A stretch of 64,000 nt of DNA from Glycomyces fuscus (GTDB lineage Bacteria > Actinomycetota > Actinomycetes > Streptosporangiales > Streptosporangiaceae): NCBI GenBank assembly GCA_002529455.1, contig NYMS01000029.1, positions 168,014 to 232,013 of the forward strand, written 5' to 3'. The notes under the pieces were generated by a model. The model had not been told where the DNA came from and searched no databases. It worked only from the letters and a program-made list of their open reading frames with translations. Of the stretch, positions 24,292-34,806 are shown in pieces (the first letter of the stretch is position 1; each line of letters opens with the position of its first letter). Made by a program: the position numbers and the translations under genes.

Positions 24292-25432
24292 CAAGGCTCA
24301 CCGATTCCTCGCAGACCAGCCCGCGTGGCACGGACGCACTCTCCGACGCCGACCCCCTGGCGGCGCGAACAACGGCAGGCGATGCCGCGGTCTCCCCGAC
24401 ACGCGCACCAGGCAGGCTGCGCTCGTCTCTCATCGTCGGCGCCTTCGTCGTCGCGCTGTGCGTGTCGGTCATCGTCGCGGCCTTCGTCGGCACAGCGAAC
24501 ATCGGGGCGCTCGACGTGCTCGGGATCATCCTGCGCAACATCGGGCTGGACGCCCTCGCCCCCGTTCCGCCAGCGCCGCCGCTCATCGACGCCCTCGTCT
24601 GGGAGTCGCGTCTGCCGCGTGTGCTCCTCGCCGCCGTGGTCGGGCTCGGACTCTCGGTCTCGGGCGCGGTGCTGCAGGCGATCACCCGTAACCCGCTCGC
24701 CGAACCGTACCTGCTCGGGGTCTCCTCCGGGGCGTCCACCGGGGCGGTCTCGGTCATGATCCTCGGGCTCGGCTCCGGTGCGGTGCCCCTCTCGACGGGC
24801 GCCTTCGCCGGTGCGCTGGTCGCCTTCGCGATCGTGCTGCTTCTCATCGGGGGCGGACGCGTCTCGAACCCCGCTCGCGTGGTGCTCACCGGTGTGCTCG
24901 TGTCGCAGTTCTTCTCAGCGGTCACCTCGCTCGTGCTGATGCTCGACGGCGACGCGGACGCCACCCGGGGCTTCACCTACTGGCTGCTCGGCTCACTCGG
25001 GGGAGCACGCTGGGAGCCGCTGATCGTGGCATCCGCCGTCATCGTGCTCGGAGCCGTCGGCTGCCTGTTCTTCGCGCCGGCTCTGGACGCGTTCACCTTC
25101 GGCTGGGACACCGCCTCCTCGCTCGGAGTCAACGTGACCCTGGCACGGGTGACGCTCATGGTCCTCACCGCGTTCATCACAGCGGCGGCCGTGGCGGCGT
25201 CCGGAGCGATCGGGTTCATCGGGCTGCTCGTGCCGCACATCGTGCGTCTGCTGGCCGGGCCCGCACACCGCTCGCTGCTTCCTCTCACCGGACTCGGGGG
25301 CGCGATCTTCCTGGTGTGGGTCGACACCTTCGCCCGCTCGGCGTTCTCGCCGCATGAAATTCCCGTGGGAGTGATCACGGCGCTGCTCGGCGCACCGATG
25401 TTCGCGATCGTTCTGCGCAAGGCGGCTCGGCA

Positions 25433-25436
<4 letters not shown>
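24288..25436 (+). CDS. FecCD-family permease (system 2)
   Basis: A 382-residue permease with about ten membrane helices. FecCD landmarks: 'WESRLPRVLLAAVVGLGLSV' then 'SGAVLQAITRNPLAEPYLLG', 'SSLGVNVTLARV', 'GAIGFIGLLVPHIVRLLAGP' and 'HEIPVGVITALLGAPMF'. A roughly 45-residue polar cytoplasmic N-terminus precedes the first helix. The start overlaps the methyltransferase stop (ATGA), and the stop overlaps the ATPase start. Confidence 0.9.
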
Positions 25437-26260
<824 letters not shown>

Positions 26261-26262
26261 GC

Positions 26263-27010
26263 CGTCCCGCGTAACCTTTTGCGGCCGTGCACGATCAGTC
26301 CCTGTGCGGTCCTGTGGCGCGGTCGTGTCCGTGGCGGAGCAGGACGAGAGCGGCGGTGACGATGCCGCCGAGGCGCCGGTGGTGAGCTGGCACGTTCGCC
26401 GAGGCAGCGCAGGATGCCGTGGATGGCATTGCCGGCCGTCCTGCCGGACGACGGTCGGTCTCCCGCCTTCGGGCTTCTCGAACCGGAGGGTGAAGGTCTC
26501 GGGCCGTCTTTTCGCGTGCGCCCAGGCCGAAGGCGCCGAACTGCGACTGGACGCCACCGAGACCCAGGTGCGCAGCTCCCGAGCCGGTCGGGGTGTGACG
26601 ACGAGGCCCGAGGCGAGGGGTGTCCGGCCACGGGCCTCGTCGTCCGGGCTGCGACCCACCAAGCGGAACGTGTAACCGGCGGGCAGGCCGACCGGAGCCA
26701 TGGAGGCGTCGGCGGTGTCGACAAGACCCGGAGGCGCAAACCGGGCAGGCCGCACGGCGGCAAGGGACACGACTACGCCCACCTGCGCCGATGGCTCCGT
26801 GCGCGAGGGATCGTGCACCGCCTTGCACGCAAAGGCGTGGAGTCCTCGAAGCGGTCGGGGCAGGCGCCGGTGGCAGGCCGAGCGCACCGTGGCCCGGCTG
26901 TCTGATGTCGTCGTCCGCACCGCCACTACCGGCCGACCGCTTCCTGGCCTTCGTTCCCTGCCGCGCATGCGAAGCTTCGCGGTGGCCCCGTGCCGGGCCA
27001 AGGCCGCGTC
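26263..27010 (+). mobile_element. Decayed IS5-type transposase fragments
   Basis: Plus-strand pieces of one or two IS5-type transposases in shifting frames. 'EGAELRLDATETQVRSSRAG' (about 26,530-26,590) looks like a DDE beta-strand segment. Then come 'KTRRRKPGRPHGGKGHDYAH' and 'LRRWLRARGIVHRLARKGVE' (about 26,717-26,840), and, after a frameshift, 'RRRWQAERTVARL' with 'PLPADRFLAF' (to about 26,960). No intact open frame remains. A related fragment occurs near 31,150. Confidence 0.6.
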
Positions 27011-27017
27011 CGCCTCG

Positions 27018-27281
27018 TCACAAGTCTCGGTAGTAGCGGCCCTGCCTGAGTTTGTCCTGTTTCATGCCGAGCAGCCCTTGTGTGCGAATCCTGCGCACAG
27101 CGTTCGGCACCTCAGTCAGATGAAGCAGGAAGAGAAGCCCCATCAGCGCGAACCAGGGCGATCCCCCGGGTGGGGGTTGCATGCTCAACCACATGATCGT
27201 TCCACCTATCCCCACACCCATGAACAGTACGTAGAGCAGATGGAAGAGCGGTGGTAGATCCGAGAGCGAGAAAACGGCCAT
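27018..27281 (-). CDS. Small hypothetical membrane protein
   Basis: An 87-residue protein with two hydrophobic segments ('LFHLLYVLFMGVGIGGTIMW' and 'PWFALMGLLFLLHL') and a basic C-terminal tail ending 'KLRQGRYYRDL'. Family not recognised. The ATG at 27281 is assumed; an in-frame TTG at 27299 is possible, and neither has a good ribosome binding site. It lies between IS debris and another small membrane-protein gene, so expression is uncertain. Confidence 0.45.
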   Translation of the reverse strand: MAVFSLSDLPPLFHLLYVLFMGVGIGGTIMWLSMQPPPGGSPWFALMGLLFLLHLTEVPNAVRRIRTQGLLGMKQDKLRQGRYYRDL

Positions 27282-27583
27282 GGCACAAGAGTCGCGCAAC
27301 TCGAGGGGATATGGAATCCCCTGTTCCCGGCGACTGGGTCAAGGGCGAGGAGGGGAGCTCTGAAGTGTTCTGCGTGAGTCGCCCGAGGATGGTGTTCCCG
27401 GAAATCAGGAAACAGCACCAGGTCCGTGCTGTCGGAAAACAGGATGAGAGCAAGAAGACCGGGAAGGACCGCTCCTGTGATGAGGAGTGGTCTTGAGCGG
27501 CCCTGCAATCGCTTCTCGCGCGTGCCCGAACCACAACAGCGCGTCCGTGGTCGCGATCAGGTACGCCGATCGGTGAAACGAGG
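27282..27583. other. Gene-free stretch
   Basis: About 300 bases separating two small minus-strand membrane-protein genes. Composition is less GC-rich than the neighbours. No gene or clear hairpin was recognised. Confidence 0.35.
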
Positions 27584-27991
27584 TCAGGGGCCGCGAAGGT
27601 AAAAGCCCCGGCACTGATGGAGCAGGTACAGCGTGTTAACGACCAACACCAATGGCAGGGCCGCGAACACCAGCCCCAGCCAGAAGCCGGCGATGACCGC
27701 CCAGACGACCAGGACGAGAACGAGCACCAGCAAGAGGAGTTGAAGCCCTACGGCGGACACGTAGACCGCACGGCTCGGCCGTCGGAGCAGATATCCACAG
27801 ATCAGGCAGGCGGCACCGTAGACAGCCACGAGGGCCCCCAGTGCGGTACCGGACGAATCGGCCTGACCGCAGGAAGCCAATCCGGCGATCAGGAACAGAG
27901 CACCGGTCACATACATGGAACGCCGCGAGGACCGCGCCTGCGCCGGCACAGGACGCGAACGGATGGGGTCAGAGGAATCCGAAGGGGGCAT
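27584..27991 (-). CDS. Hypothetical membrane protein
   Basis: A 135-residue protein with a polar N-terminus of about 30 residues (PPSDSSDPIRSRPVPAQARS), then four hydrophobic helices: 'YVTGALFLIAGLASCG', 'ALGALVAVYGAACLICGYLL', 'VGLQLLLLVLVLVLVVWAVI' and 'GLVFAALPLVLVVNTLYLL'. Family not recognised. The ATG at 27991 has GGAGG very close upstream, so the true start may be the internal ATG at MYVTGAL. It runs in the same direction as the MFS gene upstream, about 100 bases away. Confidence 0.55.
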   Translation of the reverse strand: MPPSDSSDPIRSRPVPAQARSSRRSMYVTGALFLIAGLASCGQADSSGTALGALVAVYGAACLICGYLLRRPSRAVYVSAVGLQLLLLVLVLVLVVWAVIAGFWLGLVFAALPLVLVVNTLYLLHQCRGFYLRGP

Positions 27992-28088
27992 GCCTCCATG
28001 TTGCCACCCCGACGCCTTCCGTGGTGGCGTACTTCCCCGACACAAGGAGACCGTGGGCGTCGGCCGCCTCCACCGCCAGCGGATGCGC

Positions 28089-29300
28089 TCATCCGCCTTC
28101 CTGCCGAGGCTCGACGGGATTCTCCCCGTCCCCGACGGCGGTGGTCTGCCGGGTGGACCCCGCGGCGAGGAAGGCCGGAAGAAGCGCCGCGCAGACCACC
28201 AGTATCGCCTGCTGGATGCCGTGGAGGCCCCCGAGCAGTCCCAGCAGCGGCGGGCCCCCGAGGAAGGCCGCGTAGCCCAGCGAACTGGTGACGGACACCC
28301 TCGCCGCGGCTCTCGCGGGATCGTCCGCCGCCGCCGCGATGCCGACCGGGAATCCCATAGCCGCCCCCAGCCCCCACAGCAGCGCTCCCAGGAGAGCCCA
28401 TGCGACCGCGTCGCCGAAAGCCACGACAAGCACGCCGCAGAGGGCCAGACCGGCTGAGACGCGCAGGACACCGGCGCGACCGAAGCGGGAGACGAGAGCG
28501 CCTCCGGTGAGGCGCCCCGCCGTCATCGCCGCCACGAAGGCGGCGAACGCCAGGGCCCCCGTGTGCTCGGCGGCGCCATAACCGTCGACCAGGACGTACG
28601 CGATCCACTCGTTGGCCGTACCTTCGGTGAAGGCGAATCCCAGGACGCATATTCCGATGAGAAGGGTTCGCCGTTCGCGCCAGGAATCCAGAAGTACGCC
28701 TCCGGGTGCACGCGTGGTACCGCCTGTGTCACGCGTGTCCGTGCCCTGTGCGACCCGCCCGAGCAGAAAAGCCATCAGCACCAACAGGGCCACTGTTCCC
28801 AGGTTCTGACTCGGCAGGGACACCGACATACCCGCCAGGAGCGCACCGATGAGGGCCCCGACCACGGTTCCCAGACTGAGCGTGGCGTGGAGTCGGGGCA
28901 GTAGGTTATCGCTACCGACGAGTTGTGCCATACGTGAGCCGACGACGTTCATGCTGACTTCCCACAGCCCCATCCCCAATCCGGTGAAGAAGAGCGCGGC
29001 TGCCGTGACGGGCCACGAGGCGGTTCCCAGGCCGATGGCGAGCAGCGACAGCCCTGTTGCCGCGAGAGAGATGCCGACGGTGACTCCTCGGTTCCCACCG
29101 AGGCGTTGGACCAGTAGGCCTGCGGCGGGGAGCCCGGACACGGCCCCGGCGGACAGCCATAACAGAAGCAGCCCGAGTTGCGCCGTGGACAGGCTCAGCT
29201 CCGTCCCCAGGGCCGGAACGCGACTCACGAGCGCCGCGTACATCACCCCGTTCGCCGCGAAGGCGCCATAGACGGCCGCTCTGCTGCTGGTGGAAGTCAT
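28089..29300 (-). CDS. MFS transporter
   Basis: A 403-residue major facilitator with 12 predicted helices. The pattern matches the YbjJ/FucP-like branch: 'AAVYGAFAANGVMYAALVSR' then 'VPALGTELSLSTAQLGLLLL', 'FFTGLGMGLWEVSMNVVGS', 'LHATLSLGTVVGALIGALLA' and 'EGTANEWIAYVLVDGYGA'. The 'EVSMN..G' and 'H...S.G...GA' signatures are typical of YbjJ-like permeases of uncertain substrate. ATG 29300 is used; an in-frame ATG at 29321 adds seven residues. No partner gene points to the substrate. Confidence 0.85.
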   Translation of the reverse strand: MTSTSSRAAVYGAFAANGVMYAALVSRVPALGTELSLSTAQLGLLLLWLSAGAVSGLPAAGLLVQRLGGNRGVTVGISLAATGLSLLAIGLGTASWPVTAAALFFTGLGMGLWEVSMNVVGSRMAQLVGSDNLLPRLHATLSLGTVVGALIGALLAGMSVSLPSQNLGTVALLVLMAFLLGRVAQGTDTRDTGGTTRAPGGVLLDSWRERRTLLIGICVLGFAFTEGTANEWIAYVLVDGYGAAEHTGALAFAAFVAAMTAGRLTGGALVSRFGRAGVLRVSAGLALCGVLVVAFGDAVAWALLGALLWGLGAAMGFPVGIAAAADDPARAAARVSVTSSLGYAAFLGGPPLLGLLGGLHGIQQAILVVCAALLPAFLAAGSTRQTTAVGDGENPVEPRQEGG

Positions 29301-29321
29301 GGGGGCATCTCGCTCTCTCAT

Positions 29322-30215
29322 GTCCAGGCGCGATGGCACGTCTGCCGGTCCACCGGTGCAAGGCCTGGCCGGGGCGAATTTCCTCCGCCTCGCCAGGGCG
29401 CACAGGAAACTACCGTGTGACGTGCGACGGCGAACCGGTGGATCCGGAAGTGGCCGGATTCGGCCACTGGTTCCACGACTCATTGCTGCCCCGGGCGTAC
29501 GAATCCTGTGACGGCCCCCGCCTCACGTTTTCCCACTTCTGGCTTGGCGCCTGGTGCCACGGTCTTTTCCGGAACCCCGTATTCCGGTAAACGCTCGGGG
29601 AATATCCCCCGATCCGGTTCACGCCGTACCCGCGCCACTGGTGTGGACGGATCGTGGGTGTGACCGAAGCACCGGCGTCCACACACATGGGGAGGTGCGG
29701 ACAGGGGAGAAAAGGGCACCAGAACAGCGTTTTCCCAGGTCGGCGGGTAATAAAGTAATCCGATCCCGGCCGGAGGTCCGGTGGGTGCCCGGTGGTGACG
29801 TGGTGGGACGTCGCGGTTCGGAGCATCCCTTCCGCGAGGGGGGCCGCGCTCAGCGGCGCCGGGCGGGGTTCAGGCCGACCCGGTCGGCCCGCTCACCCCA
29901 CGTCGTCCTCCGGGCCGTCGTGAGCCGGTCGCCTGCCAGGTCGCCGGGTGTTCGCCTCCCGGTCACGGAGACCGCCTCTTCCGTTGCCCTCCCTGATGTC
30001 ACATGGTCTCGGAGCCCCGGAGCCGATTCGCAAACACGGGACACTTCGAGGTCTCCACCATGGAACGAGTTGACCGCTCACCTCGCCGCGAAGTGCCCGG
30101 GGCCCTTCGAACGCGCTGCGGTGCCGACGGAACACCGCGGCCGAGCGGGGTGGTGTCCGGGCTGGGGTGACGTCTCCGCGGCGCCCCCGACCGGCGGACA
30201 GAGGAAGGGAAGGCC
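29322..30215. other. Gene-free stretch upstream of the glycosyltransferase
   Basis: About 890 bases without a supported gene. A dyad AGTGGCC-N6-GGCCACT lies at 29449-29468 in a relatively AT-richer patch that could hold promoters for the divergent MFS and glycosyltransferase genes. Frames open here give no recognisable protein. Confidence 0.35.
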
Positions 30216-31115
30216 GTGGCCGGCACCGAAATCCCGAGAAGACGTCGCGTGAGGCCGGCTCGGCCGGTGACATCCCCACTGGCGGTGTCGCTGGTCATCC
30301 CGGCGTTCAACGAGGAGACCACCATCGAGCGGTGTCTGCTCGCCGCACTCCGGCAGACGCAAGCCCCTCGGGAGATCATCGTGGTCGACAACCGTTCGAC
30401 CGACGGCACGGCGGCGGTCGTCCGGAGCCTGGCGGAGTCCCACCCCGGCGCCGGGATCAGGATCCTGCGGCAGTTCGACGCCCAGGGGCTCGTCCCCACG
30501 CGCAACGCGGGGTTCGCGGAGGCGAGGGGCGACGTCATCGGACGCATCGACGCGGACTCCGTCATCGCTCCGGACTGGGTCGCGAACGTGTCCAGGGCCA
30601 TGGGCGATCCCACCGTCGGAGCCGTCACCGGCCCGGTCACCTACTATGACGTGCCCCTGTTCGGTTCCTCCCCCGTTTCCGACGACCTCGTGCGGCGCAC
30701 GCTCTGGCACCTGGGGAAGCGCCGCTGCCCGTTCGTCTACGGCAGCAACATGGCCATCCGGGCCCAGGCGTGGCAGGCGATCGAGGACTCGGCCTGCCTG
30801 GACCACGACGACGTGCTGCACGAGGACATCGACCTGGCGGTGCACCTCAAACAGACCGGTATCCGCGTCGCCTACGTGCCCCGGATGCGAGCCGGCGTCT
30901 CCGCACGTCGGTTGGACTCCTCCCCTTCGTCCTTCCGGGCGTACACGCATCGCTTCAACGCCACGTACGAGAGCCACGGCATCGATCACTGGACCCTCAG
31001 GGCGCCGCGCCACCTCCTCCAGGGGTTGTTCTGGGGGCTGCGCTCGGCGTCGTCCCTCACCTCCTCCGCCGCGCGGACGGCCGAGGACGACTTCGGGCTT
31101 TCACGAAGGGTGTAG
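30216..31115 (+). CDS. Family 2 glycosyltransferase
   Basis: A 299-residue GT-A-fold glycosyltransferase. 'VSLVIPAFNEETTIERCLLA' is the family start, 'IIVVDNRSTDGTAAVV' binds the nucleotide, 'GRIDADSVIAPDWV' carries the DxD-type metal motif, and 'DDVLHEDIDLAVHLKQTG' holds the likely acceptor-side acidic residues. It probably transfers a sugar from a nucleotide or lipid carrier to a wall glycan or lipid. GTG 30216 follows GAGGAAGGGA. The last residues 'DDFGLSRRV' lead straight into IS5 debris, so the C-terminus may be shortened. It stands alone. Confidence 0.8.
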   Translation: MAGTEIPRRRRVRPARPVTSPLAVSLVIPAFNEETTIERCLLAALRQTQAPREIIVVDNRSTDGTAAVVRSLAESHPGAGIRILRQFDAQGLVPTRNAGFAEARGDVIGRIDADSVIAPDWVANVSRAMGDPTVGAVTGPVTYYDVPLFGSSPVSDDLVRRTLWHLGKRRCPFVYGSNMAIRAQAWQAIEDSACLDHDDVLHEDIDLAVHLKQTGIRVAYVPRMRAGVSARRLDSSPSSFRAYTHRFNATYESHGIDHWTLRAPRHLLQGLFWGLRSASSLTSSAARTAEDDFGLSRRV

Positions 31116-31119
31116 CGGC

Positions 31120-31551
31120 CAGGCCCTCCGACGTGAACCGGCCGAGCCGCACGATGACAGGGGCTACGACTACGCCCACCCGTGCCGATGGCTCCGCGTG
31201 GGATCTTCCACCGGCCTGGCCGGCCGGATGCCGCCGACCGCACCGTTGCCACGAGCGCAAAGCCGGACACCTCCTTGCCGGTACCGCCTGCACGTCGCCC
31301 TGCCACCGCCGACCCACCGAACGGGACGGATTCCGAGCCATGCGTGCAGGCGGTCCAGGGGCTCCCCACCAACATTCCAGGGAATCCGGCCAGGAAAGGC
31401 CTCCGGGCAGGGACCTGGCGCCTGAAGGCATCGGACGGACCGGGGAGCGCAGTGGGGCCGGTTCCGACACCGGGGCCGTCGAAGCCGACCGCAGGCGGCG
31501 AACCCGCACACCCGGTTCACCGGGTCTACGGGGCCGGAGCGGCTTCACCGG
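31120..31551 (+). mobile_element. IS5-type debris
   Basis: Contains 'RGYDYAHPCRWLRVGSS' (about 31,159-31,210), the same transposase segment as the fragment near 26,770, followed by degenerate sequence. No open frame is intact. It separates the glycosyltransferase from the 3' end of the aspartase operon. Confidence 0.5.
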
Positions 31552-32946
31552 TCAGATTCTCCGGTGCCAGCGCCGCGTTGAGCTGTTCCTCGTCCAGCAG
31601 GCCCCGCGCTCCAGGACCAACTCGGCCAAGGTGCGGTGACCGTTCAGCGCCTCCTTCACGAGAGCCGCCGTGGGCGCGTACCCGAGGAGGGGGACGAGTC
31701 CGGTGGCGACGGCGAGACTGCCTCTGGTACGTGCGGTGATGGACTCGCCGTCGGCGCGGATGCCACTCACGCAACGCTCGGTGAGCAGGTCTGCCGCACG
31801 CGTCAACAGGGCGACCGAGTCCAGCAGGGAGGAGGCGATGACCGGACCGAAGGCGTTGAGCTGCAACTGCCCGGCCTCGGCCGCCATGGTCACAGTCGTG
31901 TCCGCGCCCACGACCAGGAACGCCACCTGGTTCATGGTCTCCGGGATGACGGGATTGACCTTTCCCGGCATGATCGAGGATCCCGCCTGTACCGGGGGGA
32001 GCATGATCTCCCCTAACCCTGCCTGTGGACCGGAAGCCAGGAGCCTGAGGTCGTTGCTGATCTTCGACAGCTTCACCGCGCAGCGTTTGAGGAGCCCGGA
32101 GGTCAGTACGAACACGCCGGTGTCGGAGGTCGCCTCGATCAGGTCGCTCGCCGGGGCCAGCGGGCACCCCGTGACCTCGCTGAGCTCGGTCACCACTCTC
32201 TGCCGGTATCCCACGGGGGCGGCGATGCCGGTACCGATCGCCGTCGCGCCGAGGTTCACCTCGCGCAGGTGGGGCAGGAGCTCCTGCAGTCTGGCGGCGT
32301 CCTCCCGGACCGTCTCCGCGAAAGCCGCGAACTCCTGCCCCAGTGTCATGGGCACGGCGTCCTGCAACTGGGTGCGACCGACCTTCACGATGCCGCGGAA
32401 ATCCGCCGAACGCGACTCGAACCCGGCGGCGAGCCTGCCGAGCGTCAGCACGAGGCGCTCGACACCGCGGTGGACCGCGAGCCTGACCGCGGTGGGATAG
32501 GTGTCGTTGGTGCTCTGGCTGCGGTTGACGTGGTCGAGCGGGTCGATCACCTCGTAGGTCCCCGGTGCGAGGCCGAGGAGCTGCAGCGCCCGGTTGGCCA
32601 CCACCTCGTTCACGTTCATGTTGGTGCTGGTCCCCGCACCGCCCTGGATCCGGTCGACGAGGAGCTCCCGGTCAAGGTCGCCCCGCATGAGTTCGTGGCA
32701 GGCCTCGGCGATCGCCTGTTCCCGGGCACGGTCCAGCAGCCCCTCTGCGGCGTTGGCTCGGCAGGCGGCGAGCTTGACCGCCCCGTAGGCCCAGACGAGG
32801 TCGCGTAGTTCGCCGCAGGGGCGGCCGGTGACGGGGAAGTTCGCTCTGGCCCGTGCGGTGTTGATCCCCCAGAGCGCCTCCGCCGGGACCGCCATCCCAC
32901 CGAGTGAGTCGGTCTCCGTTCTTTCCACGACCGCGTCGGCGCTCAT
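31552..32946 (-). CDS. Aspartate ammonia-lyase-like enzyme (C-terminal frameshift)
   Basis: 464 residues as read. Aspartase/fumarase superfamily: 'QGGAGTSTNMNVNEVVANRA', 'NRSQSTNDTYPTAVRLAVHR', 'VGRTQLQDAVPMTLGQEFAA' and the signature loop 'GSSIMPGKVNP'. These favour aspartase, which splits L-aspartate into fumarate and ammonia, over class II fumarase, though the two are hard to separate. After 'LAELVLERG' the frame changes: this frame gives 'ACWTRNSSTRRWHRRI', while the next gives the expected 'GLLDEEQLNAALAPENL' tail to about 31,526. One missing G in a G run explains it, either a real mutation or a sequence error. Last gene of the operon, overlapping the upstream stop (ATGA). Confidence 0.8.
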   Translation of the reverse strand: MSADAVVERTETDSLGGMAVPAEALWGINTARARANFPVTGRPCGELRDLVWAYGAVKLAACRANAAEGLLDRAREQAIAEACHELMRGDLDRELLVDRIQGGAGTSTNMNVNEVVANRALQLLGLAPGTYEVIDPLDHVNRSQSTNDTYPTAVRLAVHRGVERLVLTLGRLAAGFESRSADFRGIVKVGRTQLQDAVPMTLGQEFAAFAETVREDAARLQELLPHLREVNLGATAIGTGIAAPVGYRQRVVTELSEVTGCPLAPASDLIEATSDTGVFVLTSGLLKRCAVKLSKISNDLRLLASGPQAGLGEIMLPPVQAGSSIMPGKVNPVIPETMNQVAFLVVGADTTVTMAAEAGQLQLNAFGPVIASSLLDSVALLTRAADLLTERCVSGIRADGESITARTRGSLAVATGLVPLLGYAPTAALVKEALNGHRTLAELVLERGACWTRNSSTRRWHRRI

Positions 32947-34148
32947 GTCCGCTCCTCTTCCGACCGCTGTCCGGCCCCGGGCGCGCCCCCCGCCGAACCG
33001 GCCTGGAGAGGGCCGGGTCCGGGTGCCGGGGTGAAGTACTCGTGCGCCGTGCGGGCGAGCAGCGTGGCGCCGTCGGCGATGACCCGGTTGGCGGCCTCTC
33101 CCACGCAGACGGCAGCGAACCCGGGCTGGTGGTTGCTGATCGGAAAGCAGCCCAGGCCGATGTAGGGGTGGATGGCCGGCACGTGCTGGGAGACGTTGCC
33201 CATGTCGGTCGAGGCGCGGTTCATCGTCTGGTGTTCCGCGGGCGCGTCGAACCGCCGCCCGAGCGCGAGGGCGTGACGCGTGTAGATCTCCAGGGCGCGC
33301 TCGTCCGTGCGAAATTCCGAGTAGGGCTGCGACTCCGGTGTGAACTCCACCGTGGTGTCCGTCGCCAGCGCTCCGGCCTGGAAGCACTGTTCCACCCGGC
33401 GGCGCAACGGCTCCAGCTGGGCCAGGCTCTCAGCCCGGGTGTACCAGCGACCCTCGGTCACCGCGGGGATGGCGTTGGGCGCCTGTCCCCCCACCGTCTG
33501 GATCCCGTGGACGCGGGTGCCCGGCGGGAGCTGCTGGCGCAGCAGGCCGAGGGCCACCTGGGCGATCACGAAGGCGTCGTTGGCGTTGCGGCCCTCGTGC
33601 GGGTAGGCGGCGGCGTGGGCCGACCGGCCGGTGAAGCGGACATGGTCGTGGGCGACGGCGTAGGGCTCGGCCCGCGGGGCGTCGACCGGTCCGGGATGGG
33701 CCATCAGCGCCAGGTCCAGGTCCCGGAAGGCGCCGGCGTCCAACAACTCGATCTTGCCGCCGCCGCCCTCCTCGGCCGGGGTGGCGATCACGTCGATGCG
33801 CAGGTCGAGGGAGTGCGCCCAGGGCCGGAGCGCGATCGCCGCGCCCGCCGACATCGCGGCGATCAGGTTGTGCCCGCAGGCGTGGCCCAGACCGGGCAGC
33901 GCGTCGTACTCGACGACGAAGCCGACCCGGAGCCGACCGGACCCGTAGGCGGCGTGCACCGCGGTGGGGAAGCCGAGGTAGGCGGTGTCGACGGTGAAAC
34001 CGAACTCCTCCAGCAGCTCCGCCGTCCACCGCGCCGCGCGGTGCTCCTCCCAGGCGGTCTCGGGGTGGGCGTGCAGCGTCTCGGAGTAGGAGACCAGGCG
34101 TTGCAGGTGCTCCGCGGCGCGCGGCAGCGCACTGGGTTCAGCGGTCAT
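32943..34148 (-). CDS. M20-family amidohydrolase
   Basis: A 401-residue metallopeptidase of the M20 (AbgB/hippurate hydrolase-like) group. The metal-site motifs are 'YDALPGLGHACGHNLIAAMS', 'ATPAEEGGGGKIELLDAGAF' (catalytic Glu-Glu) and 'ALMAHPGPVD', with dimerisation-domain landmarks 'FTGRSAHAAAYPHEGRNAND' and 'VHGIQTVGGQAPNAIP' and a C-terminal 'STDMGNVSQHVPAIHPYIG'. It should cleave an amide such as an N-acyl or amidated amino acid. It overlaps both neighbours (start 34148 inside the DUF1028 end). In context, a released aspartyl unit could pass to the aspartase; this is inference. Confidence 0.85.
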   Translation of the reverse strand: MTAEPSALPRAAEHLQRLVSYSETLHAHPETAWEEHRAARWTAELLEEFGFTVDTAYLGFPTAVHAAYGSGRLRVGFVVEYDALPGLGHACGHNLIAAMSAGAAIALRPWAHSLDLRIDVIATPAEEGGGGKIELLDAGAFRDLDLALMAHPGPVDAPRAEPYAVAHDHVRFTGRSAHAAAYPHEGRNANDAFVIAQVALGLLRQQLPPGTRVHGIQTVGGQAPNAIPAVTEGRWYTRAESLAQLEPLRRRVEQCFQAGALATDTTVEFTPESQPYSEFRTDERALEIYTRHALALGRRFDAPAEHQTMNRASTDMGNVSQHVPAIHPYIGLGCFPISNHQPGFAAVCVGEAANRVIADGATLLARTAHEYFTPAPGPGPLQAGSAGGAPGAGQRSEEERT

Positions 34149-34806
34149 CGCCCGGCACTCCGTATCCCGGTGAGGCGGCCGGTTCCAGGCCGCGCCGGAC
34201 GTAGTCGTCGCGCTGGGGGAGCCAGACCCCGAGCAGTCCTCCCAACGCCTCGACCGGGTTCTCCTGCCAGTCCACGCGCAGGTCCGTGTCGCGCCAACCG
34301 TTCGCGGACACGGTGGACAGCCCCGCGGAGTACACCGGTCCGGCCTCGCCGCCGGCGGCGAGGCCCGCGGTGAGGGCGGCGAGGAGGCGTTCCTCCAGCT
34401 CCCCCCTGGCCGAGGCGAAGGACTCACACATGGCCGCGGGGACGCCGGGGTCCGAGAGCATGTTCCCGGCGGCGGCACAGTGCGGCCCGGTGGCCTCGCC
34501 GTGGACGCCGAGGGTGAGGCTGCCGCTGAACGTGGCCGCGGCGCCGGAGGCGTCCACCACGGTGAGCTGTCGGTAGGCGATGTCCGGTTCGCCGCCGGCC
34601 ACGGCATCGAGTGCGGCCCGGGGACTGGCGCCCCCGGCGAGCCGGTCCAGCAGTACCGTTCCCAGCCGCGGGTCGGTGATGTTCTGTGAGGCGACCGCGC
34701 CGACGGAGTCGCGCAGGTGGACGACCCGCGCGGCGACGGCGGGAGAGGACGAGGCGGCGGCGATGCCGAATCTGCCGTCCTGGTGGGCCGCGATGGAGAA
34801 GGTCAC
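34138..34806 (-). CDS. DUF1028 family protein
   Basis: A 222-residue protein of DUF1028, which resembles the Ntn-hydrolase fold. The family opening 'TFSIAAHQDGRFGIAAASSS' then 'PAVAARV' is followed by 'VGAVASQNITDPRLG', 'RQLTVVDASGAAATFSG' and 'CAAAGNMLSDPGVPAAM', all highly typical. The biochemical role is unknown; members are often encoded beside RidA and M20 enzymes, as here. GTG 34806 overlaps the RidA stop (GTGA). Confidence 0.85.
   Translation of the reverse strand: MTFSIAAHQDGRFGIAAASSSPAVAARVVHLRDSVGAVASQNITDPRLGTVLLDRLAGGASPRAALDAVAGGEPDIAYRQLTVVDASGAAATFSGSLTLGVHGEATGPHCAAAGNMLSDPGVPAAMCESFASARGELEERLLAALTAGLAAGGEAGPVYSAGLSTVSANGWRDTDLRVDWQENPVEALGGLLGVWLPQRDDYVRRGLEPAASPGYGVPGDDR

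Noticed and set aside
29333..29590. An 85-codon plus-strand frame in the gap before the glycosyltransferase
   Set aside because: No ribosome binding site and no family pattern; amino-acid content is consistent with random frame in a less GC-rich gap.
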